Source of the DNA: Drechmeria coniospora | Lineage: Eukaryota; Ascomycota; Sordariomycetes; Hypocreales; Ophiocordycipitaceae | DNA length: 64,000 nt | Reading direction: 5' to 3' | Assembly (NCBI RefSeq): GCF_001625195.1 | Contig: NC_054391.1 | Span: 682,001 to 746,000 of the forward strand | Part shown: piece after piece, positions 1-11,760 of the stretch | Layout: each line of letters begins with the position of its first letter | Position numbering within the stretch: position 1 is the first letter of the stretch | Program-made: the position numbers and the translations under genes | The notes under the pieces: model-generated | Databases searched by the model: none | Told to the model about the DNA's origin: nothing | What the model saw: only the letters and a program-made list of their open reading frames with translations

Positions 1-1788
1 TCGAGGGAGCGGTTGGCGACTTCAGGGTAGAAGAGCCAGATGATGGGGAGTACGACCATGTTGATGGCGCCGAAAAAGATGTACGTCCCGTAGCCGAGCC
101 TGCTCAGCATGATGGGGATGAGGAATTGGGTCATTCCGCAACCGGTGGCCCAGCCGAATATGGTGAAGCTGTAGCCTTTGGCACGAATCTCCGGCGGCCA
201 AATCTCGGTACCGTAACACCAAGCAGGGATGATGTTGAACATGGTGAAGAACCTGACGGGGTCCCGCGGAGCGTCAGCAAGCTCGTCTCTGCACAACGAT
301 CTGGTGAGATTTTGAACGGGGTAAAAGGTAGATGTTCGTTGAAGCCCTCACCAGGTATAGACAAACACAAAGGAGGCGGCGGCGGTGCCCAGGCGAGAGG
401 CCCGATCCGAGTCCGCGGCGGCGGCGGCATCCTGGCTAGCCTTGATGAGGATGGCGATGGAGAAGAGACAGGCGGCCTGGAGGACAAAGGATGCGAGCAG
501 GGACCTGACGCGGCCTATGCGGTCGACGACGAGGGCCGCAGCGGCCGTGCCAGGGACGCCAACGGCATTGGCTAGGCCGGCGAGGAGCAGAGACTTGTGG
601 GTGCCGAAGCCGGCGAGGGCGAAGAGGGTGCCCGCCCAACCGACGACAGCGAGTATGCCGGACCACTGCTGAATCCACTGGAGGGCGAAGCCCATGACGG
701 CACGGCGACCGAGGTGTAAGGGACCTGAGTGACGGCCGCCGAGGATGACGTGAACGAGGCGGTTGCGCTTGTGCCGTGTTGCCTCGACGAGGGCGTCCAT
801 CTGCTCGAGCTCACGGCGGATGCTGACGTCGTCAGAGGCGAGATCGCCGCGCAACTTGCAGAGGATGTCGATGGCATCGTTGCGTCGGTCGTTGGCGAGA
901 AGCCATCTACAACTTCTCAGTTCATGGATCGCAGTGCGCGTTTGCATGCTAGCAAGGAGAAGCTGCGGTAGGGGAAAGTTTTAGGGGTAGAGTATCGGGG
1001 ATCAAGGCGTAAAGGGGTACTGACCGAGGAGACTCTGGGAGAAATGGCAGTGCCACGAGAACTACGAGAAGCGGGAGGATCATGCAAGCGAGTGGACACT
1101 GCCAACGGAATGAAGGATCGGCGTCGCGCAGGCCAAAGTTGATCCAGTAGGAGAGGACGACGCCGAGGTAGTTGGCGACGAAGACCAGGGAGAAGCAGGC
1201 ACCGCGGTCGTGCGATTCGGACAGCTCGCTGACCCACGGCGGGACGATGGAGTTGACGAAACCGACACCGATGCCGGCGACGACGCGAGCGAACAGAAAC
1301 ATACACGCGCCTCGGCTTGAAGCTTGAAGCGCGGCGCCGACGATGCCGAAGGCGGCCCCAAGAGCCGTTCCACGTCGACGGCCGATGGTGTCGCCCACCC
1401 ACCCTATCTCGCGTTACTTCTTGAACCCGCGGCGGAATCTTGACCCTCGAGGAGTGGCCTACCACCGATGAAGCATGCCCACATGGCGCCAAAATAGTAG
1501 GCTGCAGCGAGGCCGCCCTGCTTGGTTACGTCGGTAACGATGCCGTCACTACCAATACCTGCCATGGCTATGAAGCCCGGCGTACCGCTGATGGTGCCAT
1601 AGACGCCTTGATTGTACCCTGCATGCATATATCAGCTCTTCCTGGTTCTGGAGTCTCATGGACAAGAAAAGATTTTAAAAGAACTCAAGCAACCCACCTT
1701 CGAAGATGAGGGCGGTTGCGGCGACGAGGTTGATCGTGGCGAGCAACAACTTGCCAGGGAGACGCTTCCAGACGGTGAGGCTAGCCAT
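1..1788 (-). CDS. MFS sugar transporter, 3' end cut by window edge
   Basis: This is a major facilitator superfamily sugar:proton symporter-type protein, expected in the plasma membrane. The start at 1788 opens MASLTVWKRLPGKLLL and runs into the first membrane helix. Four introns join the exons in frame: about 1619-1697, 1404-1462, 907-1024 and 253-351. Visible family marks are GYNQGVYG after helix 1, GWVGDTIGRRRGT (the GR[KR] loop 2 motif), PESPRWLLAND before the central loop and, after the last intron, WCYGTEIWPPEIRAKG (the PAEIFPTRLRAKG-type motif). The window ends at PEVANRSLE, matching the PETKGRTLE signature after helix 12, so only the short cytoplasmic tail is missing. The substrate cannot be read from the sequence. 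The upstream neighbour on the other strand is the sugar kinase at 2574. Confidence 0.88.
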
Positions 1789-2573
1789 CGTATGCGGAAG
1801 GAGTTTGATCGACGTCCTTATTCCTGTGTACTAGACGTTTTATGAAGAATACGAGGCCATGGAGCGTGAAGACTACGGCAAATATCACGCGGGACAGAAG
1901 AAAAGTCTTCTCTTTTCTCCCCCTGAATGGAGTCGTACAAGACAGCAGGCCAAGAGCTATCAAGTGGCCCAGGTGGGCGACTGAACGAATGAAAACCCTG
2001 GCTAAGGCTTCCGAACCCCTGTTTGGGAAAACTCACGACGAATTTCAAGGCATGAATGGACACCGTCCCGTGGTTTAAGGTTCATCCGGGTGGAAACACT
2101 GTCAGTGCCATCGGGAGGGTCTTGGCTCTGCGGAGACTCATTCGGCCGACACGAAACAAGCGGTCACGGGTAATTAATAATATCTTTTTCATCTTCATGA
2201 AAGACTGCTGCTGGCTACGTCCGCAACTCCATTCTCTACTGATACTGTGGACAGTCGAGGAGGCTTCAATAGTTGGTGTCCTTGTTGATCAGCCATTTAA
2301 GCGATGACGCCTAAACGGCTTGGATTTCATCTACGGATGCCGACGGCGTACGAGCACGCCGTCGGAATGTGCCAGTCTTGATGGTTTATACGCCTTATAA
2401 CAGTAGAACGCGGGCACACAATCGCAGCGTGGATAGCTTTGTGAAACCCGAGAGCGCGTCGTTCGAGTCCGGCTCGATTCGCACGTGAACGAACATATTT
2501 GAGCATTGATTCTTTCATCCACTCGAACAGACGACGAAATTATCTGTGCTTGCTCACGAGATATAGAAAAAAT
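1789..2573. other. Intergenic, divergent promoter region
   Basis: This interval separates two divergent genes, the transporter on the minus strand and the AnmK-type kinase on the plus strand, and so holds both promoters. No convincing coding frame, RNA gene or repeat is visible. Just before the kinase start is an A-rich stretch leading into AATATGGCC. Confidence 0.5.
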
Positions 2574-3908
2574 ATGGCCACCAATGGCGGAGATGCCCAA
2601 AGTGCAAGCCTCGACATGACGGTGCTCGGCCTCAACTCAGGCACGTCCATGGATAGCATCGACTGTGCACTCTGCCGGTTTCGTCAGAAAGCGCCGGATG
2701 AGCCGATGCACATGGAGTTGCTTCGGTATGATGAAGTGTCTCTCCCAGAAGCGATCAAGGCGCGCGTCATGCGCATGATTCTGTACAATGCAACGACCCC
2801 TGAGGAGCTTGCAGAGGTGAACGTCATCCTTGGGGAGGCATTTGCCGACGCCGTCGAGACCTTCACAGCTCGGCACGGCATCCCGATTACCTCTATTGAT
2901 GTCATTGGCTCTCACGGACAGACAATCTGGTTGCTTAGCATGCCTCGCAAAGGACAGGTACGGTCGGCCCTGACGGCAGCTGAGGGCAGCTTCATTGCCG
3001 CCCGCACAGGCATCACCACCGTTACCGACTTTCGTGTCTCTGACCAAGCTGCCGGCCGTCAGGGTGCGCCTCTCATCGCCTTCTTCGACTCCTTGTTGCT
3101 GCATCATCCGACTCGGTTGCGGGCATGCCAGAACATTGGCGGCATTGCCAACGTATGCTTTGTCCCGCCAGACGCGGATGCCGACGGAGTCCTGAATCCG
3201 GCCTTCTTCGACTTCGATACAGGACCGGGAAATGTGCTCATTGACGCTGCCGTGCGTCACTTTACCAACGGTCGTCGCGAGTATGATATCGATGGCGAAA
3301 TGGGCGCCGCTGGCACCGTTGACGACGAAATAGTCCGTCACTTCCTCGCCTCGCACCCCTATTTTGCCCTCGAACCCCCCAAAACGACTGGTCGAGAGCT
3401 ATTTCGCGATACCCTCGCCTGGGAGCTCATCGAGCGCGGTCTCGCACGTGGCCTCTCACCCAACGACGTCATTGCCACCATCACGCGCATCACTGCCGAG
3501 GCCATCGTCGACTGTTACCGTCGCTACATGCCAACCCAGTACGGACCCCTCGCAGAAATCTTTATGTGCGGTGGCGGTGCCAAAAACCCCAACATAACAT
3601 CTCATTTGCAGGCAGCCTTCCCGCAGACTCGCATCACCATGCTTGACGAAGCTGGAATCCCTGCAGATGCCAAGGAAGCCGTCACTTTTGCTTGGCAAGG
3701 TATGGAGGCCGTTGTAGGTCGAAGCATACCTGTGCCTGAGCGCGTTGAATCATCTAGACGCTATGTACTCGGTAAGCTGAGCCCTGGTCGCAACTATCGC
3801 CGTCTCATGCGCTCAAGTATGGAATTTGGCAAGGGGCGGGACGTGCTGGAGCCGGTGAGCGCCTTGGTGAATTATGTCGACGGCAAGGTGTTTGTTAATA
3901 CCACCTGA
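2574..3908 (+). CDS. AnmK-family sugar kinase (anhydro-N-acetylmuramate / levoglucosan kinase-like)
   Basis: The single-exon product of 444 residues belongs to the UPF0075/AnmK kinase family. Family marks appear in order: [13 protein letters not shown] near residue 20 (phosphate-binding loop), [27 protein letters not shown] with the presumed catalytic Asp at residue 215, MCGGGAKNP and [11 protein letters not shown] near the end. In bacteria AnmK opens 1,6-anhydro-MurNAc with ATP. The levoglucosan kinase of the yeast Lipomyces starkeyi is a homologue of similar length, so a fungal 1,6-anhydrosugar kinase role is the best reading. The frame is open upstream to 2499, but ATG 2574 has the better context (AATATGG) and sits just before the conserved region. 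No intron is needed. It lies head to head with a sugar transporter, which suits uptake plus phosphorylation, though that link is inference. Confidence 0.85.
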   Translation: MATNGGDAQSASLDMTVLGLNSGTSMDSIDCALCRFRQKAPDEPMHMELLRYDEVSLPEAIKARVMRMILYNATTPEELAEVNVILGEAFADAVETFTARHGIPITSIDVIGSHGQTIWLLSMPRKGQVRSALTAAEGSFIAARTGITTVTDFRVSDQAAGRQGAPLIAFFDSLLLHHPTRLRACQNIGGIANVCFVPPDADADGVLNPAFFDFDTGPGNVLIDAAVRHFTNGRREYDIDGEMGAAGTVDDEIVRHFLASHPYFALEPPKTTGRELFRDTLAWELIERGLARGLSPNDVIATITRITAEAIVDCYRRYMPTQYGPLAEIFMCGGGAKNPNITSHLQAAFPQTRITMLDEAGIPADAKEAVTFAWQGMEAVVGRSIPVPERVESSRRYVLGKLSPGRNYRRLMRSSMEFGKGRDVLEPVSALVNYVDGKVFVNTT

Positions 3909-4440
3909 TCCTCTCAATCTATCTATGCGCCAGCTGATGAGAAAGAGGGGAGGTGTGTATATTGTCATCGCAAGCAAAGAGGCTCTGCGAGCAAGAGAGG
4001 GCGGTTGTAACGCACAACATAATGAGAGCTCATAAATGTTTGATTTATTTGGGGAGGCTCCCCAGCGGTGTATGCTGTGAGATTCTCTCGACCACCTCCA
4101 GGCCATGGGGCTTATTGAAAGATTATGGCTATGACGGTTTGATCATATGCTGGGAGGTGACCTTTCACGGTGTAGTTGTCGCCAAGGAAGAGTCAGCCAA
4201 CATGCTGATGTAGCGATCGACGTGAGGTGCAATATTCAACCCAGCAACTCACCCACACGACTCCCATGCCAGTTAAACAATAGTGCTACCTGTCGCAGCA
4301 TTATGGGCTCTCAATGACGAAGCTCGTGTGAAGGAATCATTTGGTGCACGAGTCAGAGGGCATCACGATATCAAGACATAGCAAGGGTGTGCTTCTATGC
4401 AAGGGGCTCTCATGGCTCTAGCAATTGCTTTCAGTCGCAG
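3909..4440. other. Intergenic, convergent 3' regions
   Basis: This is the space between the 3' ends of the kinase (plus) and the trehalase-like gene (minus). No coding frame, repeat or RNA gene is evident. It presumably carries both transcript ends. Confidence 0.5.
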
Positions 4441-6772
4441 TTAAAGCCCCTCTAGGATGTCGAAAGGGACTGGTATGCCCAGTGCATGTTTCATCCGCGA
4501 GTTTACAAAAAGGAGACCGTAGGCGAAGCTGGCGTTTGTCCATCCAAAGCTGCCATTTTTGCGTTAGTCGTGTTCTCACCTCAAACAACTCGGCTTGAAC
4601 GTACCCTTCCTTGGCGTATCCTTCAAACTGCAGCCCCTGATTGGGGTATTCGGTGTCGACAAGATGCGGATCCGTCGTCCTGGTTACGTCGTATTTCTCC
4701 AGCACCGCACCGCTGTGGTCTACAAACACTCGTAAGATGGTATGCAGCCATTTGTACGCCAATCGGCTGGCTACCTCTGTATATCCGTAACGCACCAGGC
4801 CGTCCCACGCCATCATCTGATGTGGTGCCCAGCCATGAGGGTAATCCCACTGGCATTGATAGGGGCGCGTCGTGTTCATGAAACCGGTCGCTTTGCTGCT
4901 TGATGCCAGCCCACCAACGCATTCAAATAGAGGGAGTCCCCTTTTCACCACCAAATCAGCCTGTCGAGGGCTGGCAACACCACACCACATCGACCAGAGC
5001 GTGGTGGCCGATTCAGCCGCTTCTTGCCTCTTGGTTCGTGTATTGTAATCCACGTAGATGCCTCGATCCTCGTTCCACAGGTACCTGTCAATGGCCGCCT
5101 TTCGGGCCTCCGCGCGAGCATGCCACGTCGACGACCAAAGGTCGCATTCGAACTCTGACTCCGGCCTATTTTCCGACTCTCCAAAGTCATCCTGGAAAAC
5201 TGTGTGAATGGCAAAGGCAATATCCGTTTCGAACTTGTATAGCAAACAGTTGAGGTCGATGATGGCGAGGTCGGCTGTCTTGTTCTCCAGCCTGTTCTGG
5301 GTGTCGTGACCGGACTCGCGAGTGGCACGATCGTGCAGAAAGTAGGCCTCCAATTCTGGCTCGTCTATTTCTCCCGCATTGAAAAGTTCAACAACCTTTT
5401 CGCAGGTAGTGCCGTACTTGTCGGCGAACGGCTTCAGGACTGGAGCAAAAAAGTCAAGCTCAACCTCGGGAGGCACGCCGACACCGCCTGGCCAGTACCG
5501 GGACAGCCCCGTTTCCTTGTCGAGCCTAGGGGGTGTCATCCACACCAAGTGGTATTCCTTGATGGCGGCTTTGATGCCTCTTTTGAGAAATTCTTTTGCC
5601 TTGGGATCGGATGTCTCAGTCGCATGGTAGAGTCGCAGGCACAGGTCCGTCAGAAAGGGGGGCTGAGAACGTAGCATGAGATAGGAGCGGTTTGCGTTGG
5701 GAATGAGACCATAGTGTTCAATCTCAAATATCCAATTCCGAACTACACCCTGCACGAGGTCCGTCCTGTCGTCGAGAAGGAGCCCGATAGAGATGAAGTA
5801 ACTGTCCCAACCGAAGAACTCGTTGAACCAGCCACCGGGGACAACAAATGGCACGGCTCGTATGCCGCACGTCCCGTCTGTGGGAGCATGATCGACATCC
5901 AGAGCCAACAAACCAGGCTTCCGACTGATTTCGAGGTATGCTTCGCGCGTGAGCTCACCGACTGGTGGCAGCGTTTCTACCACCAGATGGAGATCTGGGC
6001 TTTCGTGTGCCATGTTTTGATAGTGCATCCACTGGGATTTGGCTTCAGAGGGAACGTAGAGACGTGACATTTGATCCTCGGCGGTATGTTTGACGTCGCG
6101 TGTTGCCAGCATGATGACTTTGGCATCGAGCCTCCTCGTTAGATTGTGCCAAAACCGATTTTTGATGAGCCATCTAAGCCGGTCCACCGGGTTCTCGTAC
6201 AAAAGACTGTACTTCAAGTCTATCAAGTTGAGTTTCTGATCCTTGGCGGCACACAAGTCTTGAAAGAGATTGGAAACTGCATAGGTGCCCCGAATCGATA
6301 AGCCAAGACTCCCCCCAGAATGGAGGCTCCGAAGATTAACATGATGCAAGATGTAAGCTCCTTGATATTCAGGAAACAAAAATATGCAAACAGACCTTTG
6401 GTCCATCGTCATCGATGGTAATGCGACCGTCTTTGTCTGTATCTTCGGTTGCGGCCAGATGCTGAAGAGTCGAGTCGACATGAACCAAGCACGGACCGGA
6501 AGTAATACCAGACAATTCATCTGCAGCGTTGTGAGTATGGCTAGCTCAGGCACGGAATTTGAGTTTTAGAAAGTTCTACCGTGACTTGAGCGACGAGGAA
6601 TCTTCTGCTGCTTCAAGCTAGTCCGGATATTGATCTGGTTCCTCGTGAGCTGGCGTTCATTAGCAGCATGCTGGGTACGGCGAAGGTATCGTACAACCGA
6701 GCTGCTCCTACGCAAGCGAACAGAAGGGTGCTCGTAAGCTCGCTCCATTGAACTTGCTTTGGAAGCTGACAT
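4441..6772 (-). CDS. Neutral trehalase-like glycoside hydrolase (GH37), with an unresolved frame break
   Basis: This is a cytosolic-type trehalase that would split trehalose into two glucose. The start at 6772 gives MSASKASSMERAYEHPS followed by LRRSSSVV and PRRSSHD, which resemble PKA sites of neutral trehalases. After an intron (about 6531-6579) comes the calcium-binding motif DTDKDGRITIDDDGPK. The large exon carries the first trehalase signature PGGWFNEFFGWDSY, the ESGHD catalytic-acid segment, the second signature QWDYPHGWAP and EYPNQG with the presumed base. A last intron (about 4550-4604) leads to EGFGWTNASFAYGLLFVNSR and a stop at 4441. One junction fails: after DDDGPK a plausible 69-nt intron (6327-6395) does not restore the frame of the next exon, and no nearby AG acceptor does either. 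This is either a real indel, hence a damaged paralogue, or a base error in the nearby GGGGGG run. Confidence 0.8.
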
Positions 6773-7717
6773 TTTGAAATAATTTGGGGCGCAATTCGGC
6801 AAGCCACAACAGGAGTCCTCGTTACAGTCAAGGACGTGTGGTCGGAACCACAGGGTGGACTGCCTGGAGTTATCGGAGTCAGCAGCCAGGGTCACCTTGG
6901 GGGGGAGGAGAGAAGAAAAGGATACGAATGCAGGATGACCAAGTTTGGGGTCCTGAGGATCCATGCAGATTGAGTAATTCTCTCCAGTCATCAAAGGTAA
7001 ATGGCCAAGGAGCACTGACGTGGCATTTGTCAACAAAGATCACGCTGCACACCCAGCGCTCTGATACCCGACCTATCAGAGAATCTGGCACAGCACAGGA
7101 AAGGACAGGTATCAATGCCTGTATGGGTACAGCCATGTACTATCGGGGAGTGCTCATATCGTCCACCAGCCCCTGCGACCAACAGGGGATGAGGTTACAC
7201 ATGTGCGAGCAAGTGGATGAGCTGGCAAGGTTCAGGATGCGGCTCGCACATGCTCCGTACATTCTGTGTCGCAACGAGGCGTCTGGAGAGTGTGCGCACA
7301 TATCGCTTTGCTGCTATACGTTGTATGTGCTTCGCAGCAGGATGAGGCGCCCAATACTCAGGGGCTGGGGTGAGACGGCTTTTCCTGACGCCAACGGCCC
7401 GGCTGTGGCAGGGGACATCAGGCAGCTTGACCGGGGTAGGATGAGTTCTCGTGCTGTGCTATCCAGTCGAAGCATTGGAATACCGAGGCGAAAAATTGTA
7501 CTCTTTTACATCCCCGTGGTCCTGCTTCCCTGATGCGGAGATGGCTGATGATCGAAGAGCGCCTTGTCGCAAAGGCACCCATTTTCAGAGGCCACCAATA
7601 GATGATAACGGTTATTCTCAAAATATTTGGCGAGTAAGCGAAGCTTGAATTCTGCATTGTTTTATTCCCAATTAACCGATCATCTTTTCACATTGCATTC
7701 CTCTGTTAGTCGGCGTC
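6773..7717. other. Intergenic, divergent promoter region
   Basis: This lies between the trehalase-like gene (minus) and the CorA-like gene (plus). An open frame on the plus strand begins inside the trehalase 5' region and runs to 7533, but it is Arg/Ser/Gly-rich without motifs and is not accepted as a gene. No repeats or RNA genes were seen. Confidence 0.45.
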
Positions 7718-10001
7718 ATGGAGCCTGCGACGCAGGGATGCGAGAACAGAGTGCTGCCATCCGAACGCCCCGACACGAATAATTCAGTTCCTGGGGCCCC
7801 GTCAAGACTGGAAACAAGCACGATAAAGATTCTTCAAAGCTTTAGCAAGCGAACGACGCACACTGACGTCCAGCACGCGGAGGTACAACAGATCAAGGAA
7901 TCGCAGCGAAGGAAGGCCCGAGCGGCACTGGCACGGCTGAGGAAACTTTTGGAACACCCAACGACGATCGATTCCATAAAAGGCATACTCACCGGGGAAA
8001 GAATAAATGCGACCGAAATCGACGAGTGCACGCAGGCGATTATCGACGTGTTTGCGGCACCGCGATCATATGTGTCCATCAGCATTACGGACATCGGCGC
8101 CAAGCAGGGTATTCATATCACGGACTCTCTGGGAAATATCGAACGATGTAGCACAATTCCCAATCGTTGAGAAATTCAACCGGCCGTTGCTAACGTTGTG
8201 GTTGCAGACATGAACAGCAAGCCTTCCGACGTTGACGTTCGTTGGATGTATGAATCTATCCCTCACGCGTCGCGCAAGAGCATGTGGGAAGCTTACATGG
8301 CATAGACATGTTCCCATTGGCCGGGGTGTGCTTCAGTCGGTACGTTTCCACGGGCTGGCGACTCTGCTCCCAAGAGGTAGCTAATCGGCCCAAAGACGAT
8401 TGAAGACCTGTTCAACTACTCCGGGAATCGTTGCGCCGGAAAGTCATTTTCAGCCACGGGAAGTGAGGGCTGGCCCTATCCCGAGATCGTCACGACGTCT
8501 TTCTTCGCGGATAAGACGTTGCAGGAGCATCTCGATGCCATCGAGACTCTGTCAACAGTGGAGAGACTCGAAACTGCGGGGCCCAGACGAGACCCATTAT
8601 CTGGGTTCACAGATCGACAGAAGCATGATCTCCGATGGCGCGCAGGGCTACTCGATCTAGAACTGAGAGCGTTGGACATGGTAGTTGCCGATCTGCCGCT
8701 CATGCTGGAAGAAACAGTGGTGGGCCACGCCAGCCCGCTGGATACGAGGCAAGCCTTGTTCAGCCAGACGAACAGCCAAGGTCTCTCGACGCACCATCAA
8801 TTCAAAAACGCCATACTGATGATGGGCGAATTGCGGGCCTTTCATCGATCAGACGGTAGGGTTCTGCGTAAAATGAAAATCTCCTGGCTCATGCTCTCGC
8901 TCATCATGACAGGGTTTCTCCTTACGTTTTCGAACCAGAGTGGCGTCGACTATCTTGGTGACGACTTCAAAAATCACCTGGCAAGTCGTCTGGAGTTGGT
9001 GCTGCAAGATCCGGAAGCGTCCGTCCTTGGACATACCATGAAGACCTTTCTCAACGGCGGAACCAGTCGCTGGGGCAGAAGGACGGTCGAGTGGCTCATT
9101 GTGTACCTCTTCACCGAAGCTGCCGTTGCACCGCACAACATTCGGCATGGGAGAATTGCCATCTCGTATCTGCAAGCGTACTCAAACATTGCCAAGGAGC
9201 TGGTAAGAACCACCGAATTTCCTCTGTGGAGTTGACTAGGACAAGCCTAACGTTTCTGTTGGGGCAGAAGAAGCAACATAACGAGCCATGGGTTCGAGGG
9301 GATCGAGCAAAGCTGGTCAACAGGTATGTCGATTGCATCCGGAGCATGAAGGCGATAAAGACGGCCACGTCGAACAAACTGGAAGTCATCTTGGGAATGC
9401 AAACGGACTGCGAGCGGATGGAGGGAGAGCTCGATGCCGAGGGCATCGAAGCAAACCAAGATCCGATGGCGGAGTCGTTTGCCGAACGCTTGAGTTGGGC
9501 GCGCGGGCTCCTCGAGGAGCAAAGCCGTGATGTCGACCGGCTCATCGACCACTTTCAAGATTCTCTCAACATTGTAAGCTGTCACAGGTACTCCGATGGG
9601 AGGAGAACGAGGACTGACAGGGCCTGGGATAGGTGTTTCAACAGCAAACCATCGAGCTCAACGAGCTTGCCGTGGCGACGGAGAGCCAGAACAAGGCCAT
9701 CCTCATATTCACGAGCGTCACCGTCGTTTTCCTGCCTCTTTCTTTCTTCACCTCCTACTTTGGCATGAACCTCAGCGGTTTAGCGCAGACGAGCAGAGAC
9801 GAGGCATTCTTCTGGGAGGTGTGCGGGACCACGACGGTTGTCATCGTGGGCGTCTTGTTCATCTCCGCCTTTAAGCATAGGCTGCTTCGACGGCGGTCCG
9901 AGTTGCCGCGCATCGTTTGTTGGAATGGATCAAGAGTCGACACGATGAGGAGGGAAAAGAGCGACTCGAGTTTGACGCTCGAGTCTGGGCTGATGCCGTA
10001 G
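7718..10001 (+). CDS. CorA-like Mg2+ transporter-type membrane protein
   Basis: This gene spans five exons. The C-terminus shows the CorA fold signature: a long helical stretch (QQQTIELNELAVATESQN) followed by a first membrane helix ending in YFGMNLSG, in place of the canonical YGMNF gate motif, and a second helix (VCGTTTVVIVGVLFISAF). Exons read as 7718-8147, 8218-8339, 8396-9202, 9268-9573 and 9633-10001, giving 677 residues. The introns at 9203-9267 and 9574-9632 are clear. The first intron has a stronger-looking acceptor at 8207 (TTGCAG behind a CTAAC branch site), but that frame meets a stop near 8304; the acceptor at 8217 keeps the frame open. A hydrophobic segment near 8880-8930 (SWLMLSLIMTGFLLTF) may be an extra membrane or buried helix. 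Fungi carry many divergent CorA-domain proteins, so the transported ion is uncertain. Confidence 0.7.
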
Positions 10002-10620
10002 TTGTGGTCTGACAGTTGCCCAGAAACAGTTGATGCAGATTGTATTGTGGTCCAGGCCGGAATAGATCCCAAGAGATGCGTTGGAGTTTATTGCTGTACG
10101 TGCCGAGATGAAACAAATGCAGTCCGACATCTGGTGGATGAAGAATTTGCCACCTGTCTTCGTGATGAAATTGTGCCGAGTACGGAGAAATGTGCAGGTT
10201 TTTTGTGCAAAGCTTGAGCCAACGGCAGTGGCACAGACAGCAGAGAGCACCTGCCGCGTCGACACAGGTGACAGTGTGGCCATGGCAGCTGCTTAGCATA
10301 GGGCAGGAGCTGTGATTCATTGCGACTTCCACACACGCCAAAAATGGCGACGGCAGGCACGTCCCAGTCCCTGCTCTGTGGGTTTCGGCGCGACTGCCAT
10401 TTGATGATGAAGCAGCCCGCCTCCGCACACTCACCGACTTCCTCCCTGCACACTTCAGAACTTCATGACGAGCACCTATATCGAACCGCCCATCCTTCAA
10501 TCCAGATACCTGCCGTCGGTGGAGAGAATCTGGTATAGAAGCCAGCACGCTGACACGAGCTGACCCGAGCTGACAGGCGTTGACGAGGAAGCCGTCGTAC
10601 CTTGACCGCCACAGGCCGAG
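10002..10620. other. Intergenic
   Basis: This lies between two tandem plus-strand genes. No reading frame of coding character was seen. Overlapping minus-strand frames across 9871-10548 are Cys/Ser/His-rich shadows. Confidence 0.4.
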
Positions 10621-11760
10621 ATGGATTGCGAGTACGCCCTTTTGTTGCTACCAGCGCCACCCCAATCGCCCGACATGGAGGATCTCGAGCTGGCTGTGCA
10701 AGTGACGATGAGTGCGATGTTGTCAAAACTCAGGATCCGAGTGGGACAACGAGCAGTTCTCGACATTGCTGTCCCGTTGAATCGCTTTGCCACGGAAGCA
10801 GCGACGCATGCAGAATTCCTTGGGCGCTCGAAAAGGCTGATTAACGACCTGTACTTGATTCTTGACAGACTGAGAGCGGACAAAGAAATTCCATCCGAGA
10901 GCTTGGATGCTCGGCTTCTGCCGATCACGGAACCGTTGCTCGAGTATACGGGTGCGAGAATCGCGGGAGACCAGATCGACAAGCATATTGTCCCATTTTC
11001 TGTGCCGGATTTGATTTCCCTTGCACTCAGCCAGCGGCCATGGAAGCGTCTGTTCTATGTCGACAGCCCCCAGGGAGATGGAATCTTTTTGAAATTCCGA
11101 CGCGTAGCCTCCCGAAGCATGTCTCGCGAACTTCTCGACTACGCCGAAAGACTCCCGGGAGGCATTCAAATGCTCGTGAAGCACAGGTTCACCACGTCAG
11201 AGGCAATTCATCTCGACACGATGTCCATCGACCATGTCATCATCGGCATGTCCGATGGTCCACTTCATGTCTCGGACAAACTTAAACTCACGGTGGCTTT
11301 GTTGGCACTCCCACCTGCAAACACGACGACTGATCCATTGCGAGCAAGTGCTAGGAGTCGTTCCGTCACCGTCGTATTCTGTGGAGGGCACACCCGCTTT
11401 CGAGCCCAAACCGTGTCCTTCCTTTCCGCCATAATGGGACTCCCGCATGTCGATGCCGCAAACGATATTGCAGACGGTGCAGATGTCCTAATCTGGGAAC
11501 GGGTCGTTGGAGACGGGACACGCGTCGAAGTTATAACCATGGAAGCAATCCGGCTGGATGGCAACTCCGCTGCTACGTTGGCACTCATGTCGCCAGACAC
11601 GGTCTGGCTCACGAAAGCGTTGCGAAAAAGTTACGCAAACCGGCAACAGCATGCTATTGTATTCAAAGATTTTGATTGCATTTGGCCCACCATCGGCGAG
11701 CCATGGCGTAGCCAGCAATGGCCACCCAAGCCTCATGGTACACCTACTTACACGGAGTGA
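10621..11760 (+). CDS. Hypothetical protein of 379 residues
   Basis: I do not recognise this protein. The frame is uninterrupted from ATG 10621 to TGA 11760, with balanced composition and no low-complexity runs. Predicted features are an N-terminal helical part (SKLRIRVGQRAVLDIAVPL, ATHAEFLGRSKRLINDLYLI), a middle with alternating hydrophobics, and a C-terminal part SRSVTVVFCGGHTRFRAQ that has the look of a strand-loop-helix unit without a true P-loop. No signal peptide or membrane helix is apparent. The stop overlaps a possible splice donor (GAGTGAGATG), so the true end might continue through an intron. The long ORF and amino-acid balance support coding. Confidence 0.5.
   Translation: MDCEYALLLLPAPPQSPDMEDLELAVQVTMSAMLSKLRIRVGQRAVLDIAVPLNRFATEAATHAEFLGRSKRLINDLYLILDRLRADKEIPSESLDARLLPITEPLLEYTGARIAGDQIDKHIVPFSVPDLISLALSQRPWKRLFYVDSPQGDGIFLKFRRVASRSMSRELLDYAERLPGGIQMLVKHRFTTSEAIHLDTMSIDHVIIGMSDGPLHVSDKLKLTVALLALPPANTTTDPLRASARSRSVTVVFCGGHTRFRAQTVSFLSAIMGLPHVDAANDIADGADVLIWERVVGDGTRVEVITMEAIRLDGNSAATLALMSPDTVWLTKALRKSYANRQQHAIVFKDFDCIWPTIGEPWRSQQWPPKPHGTPTYTE

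Noticed and set aside
6784..7533. 249-residue plus-strand open frame
   Set aside because: It begins within the antisense of the trehalase 5' end, is Arg/Gly/Ser-rich and shows no motif or conserved pattern; treated as a chance frame.
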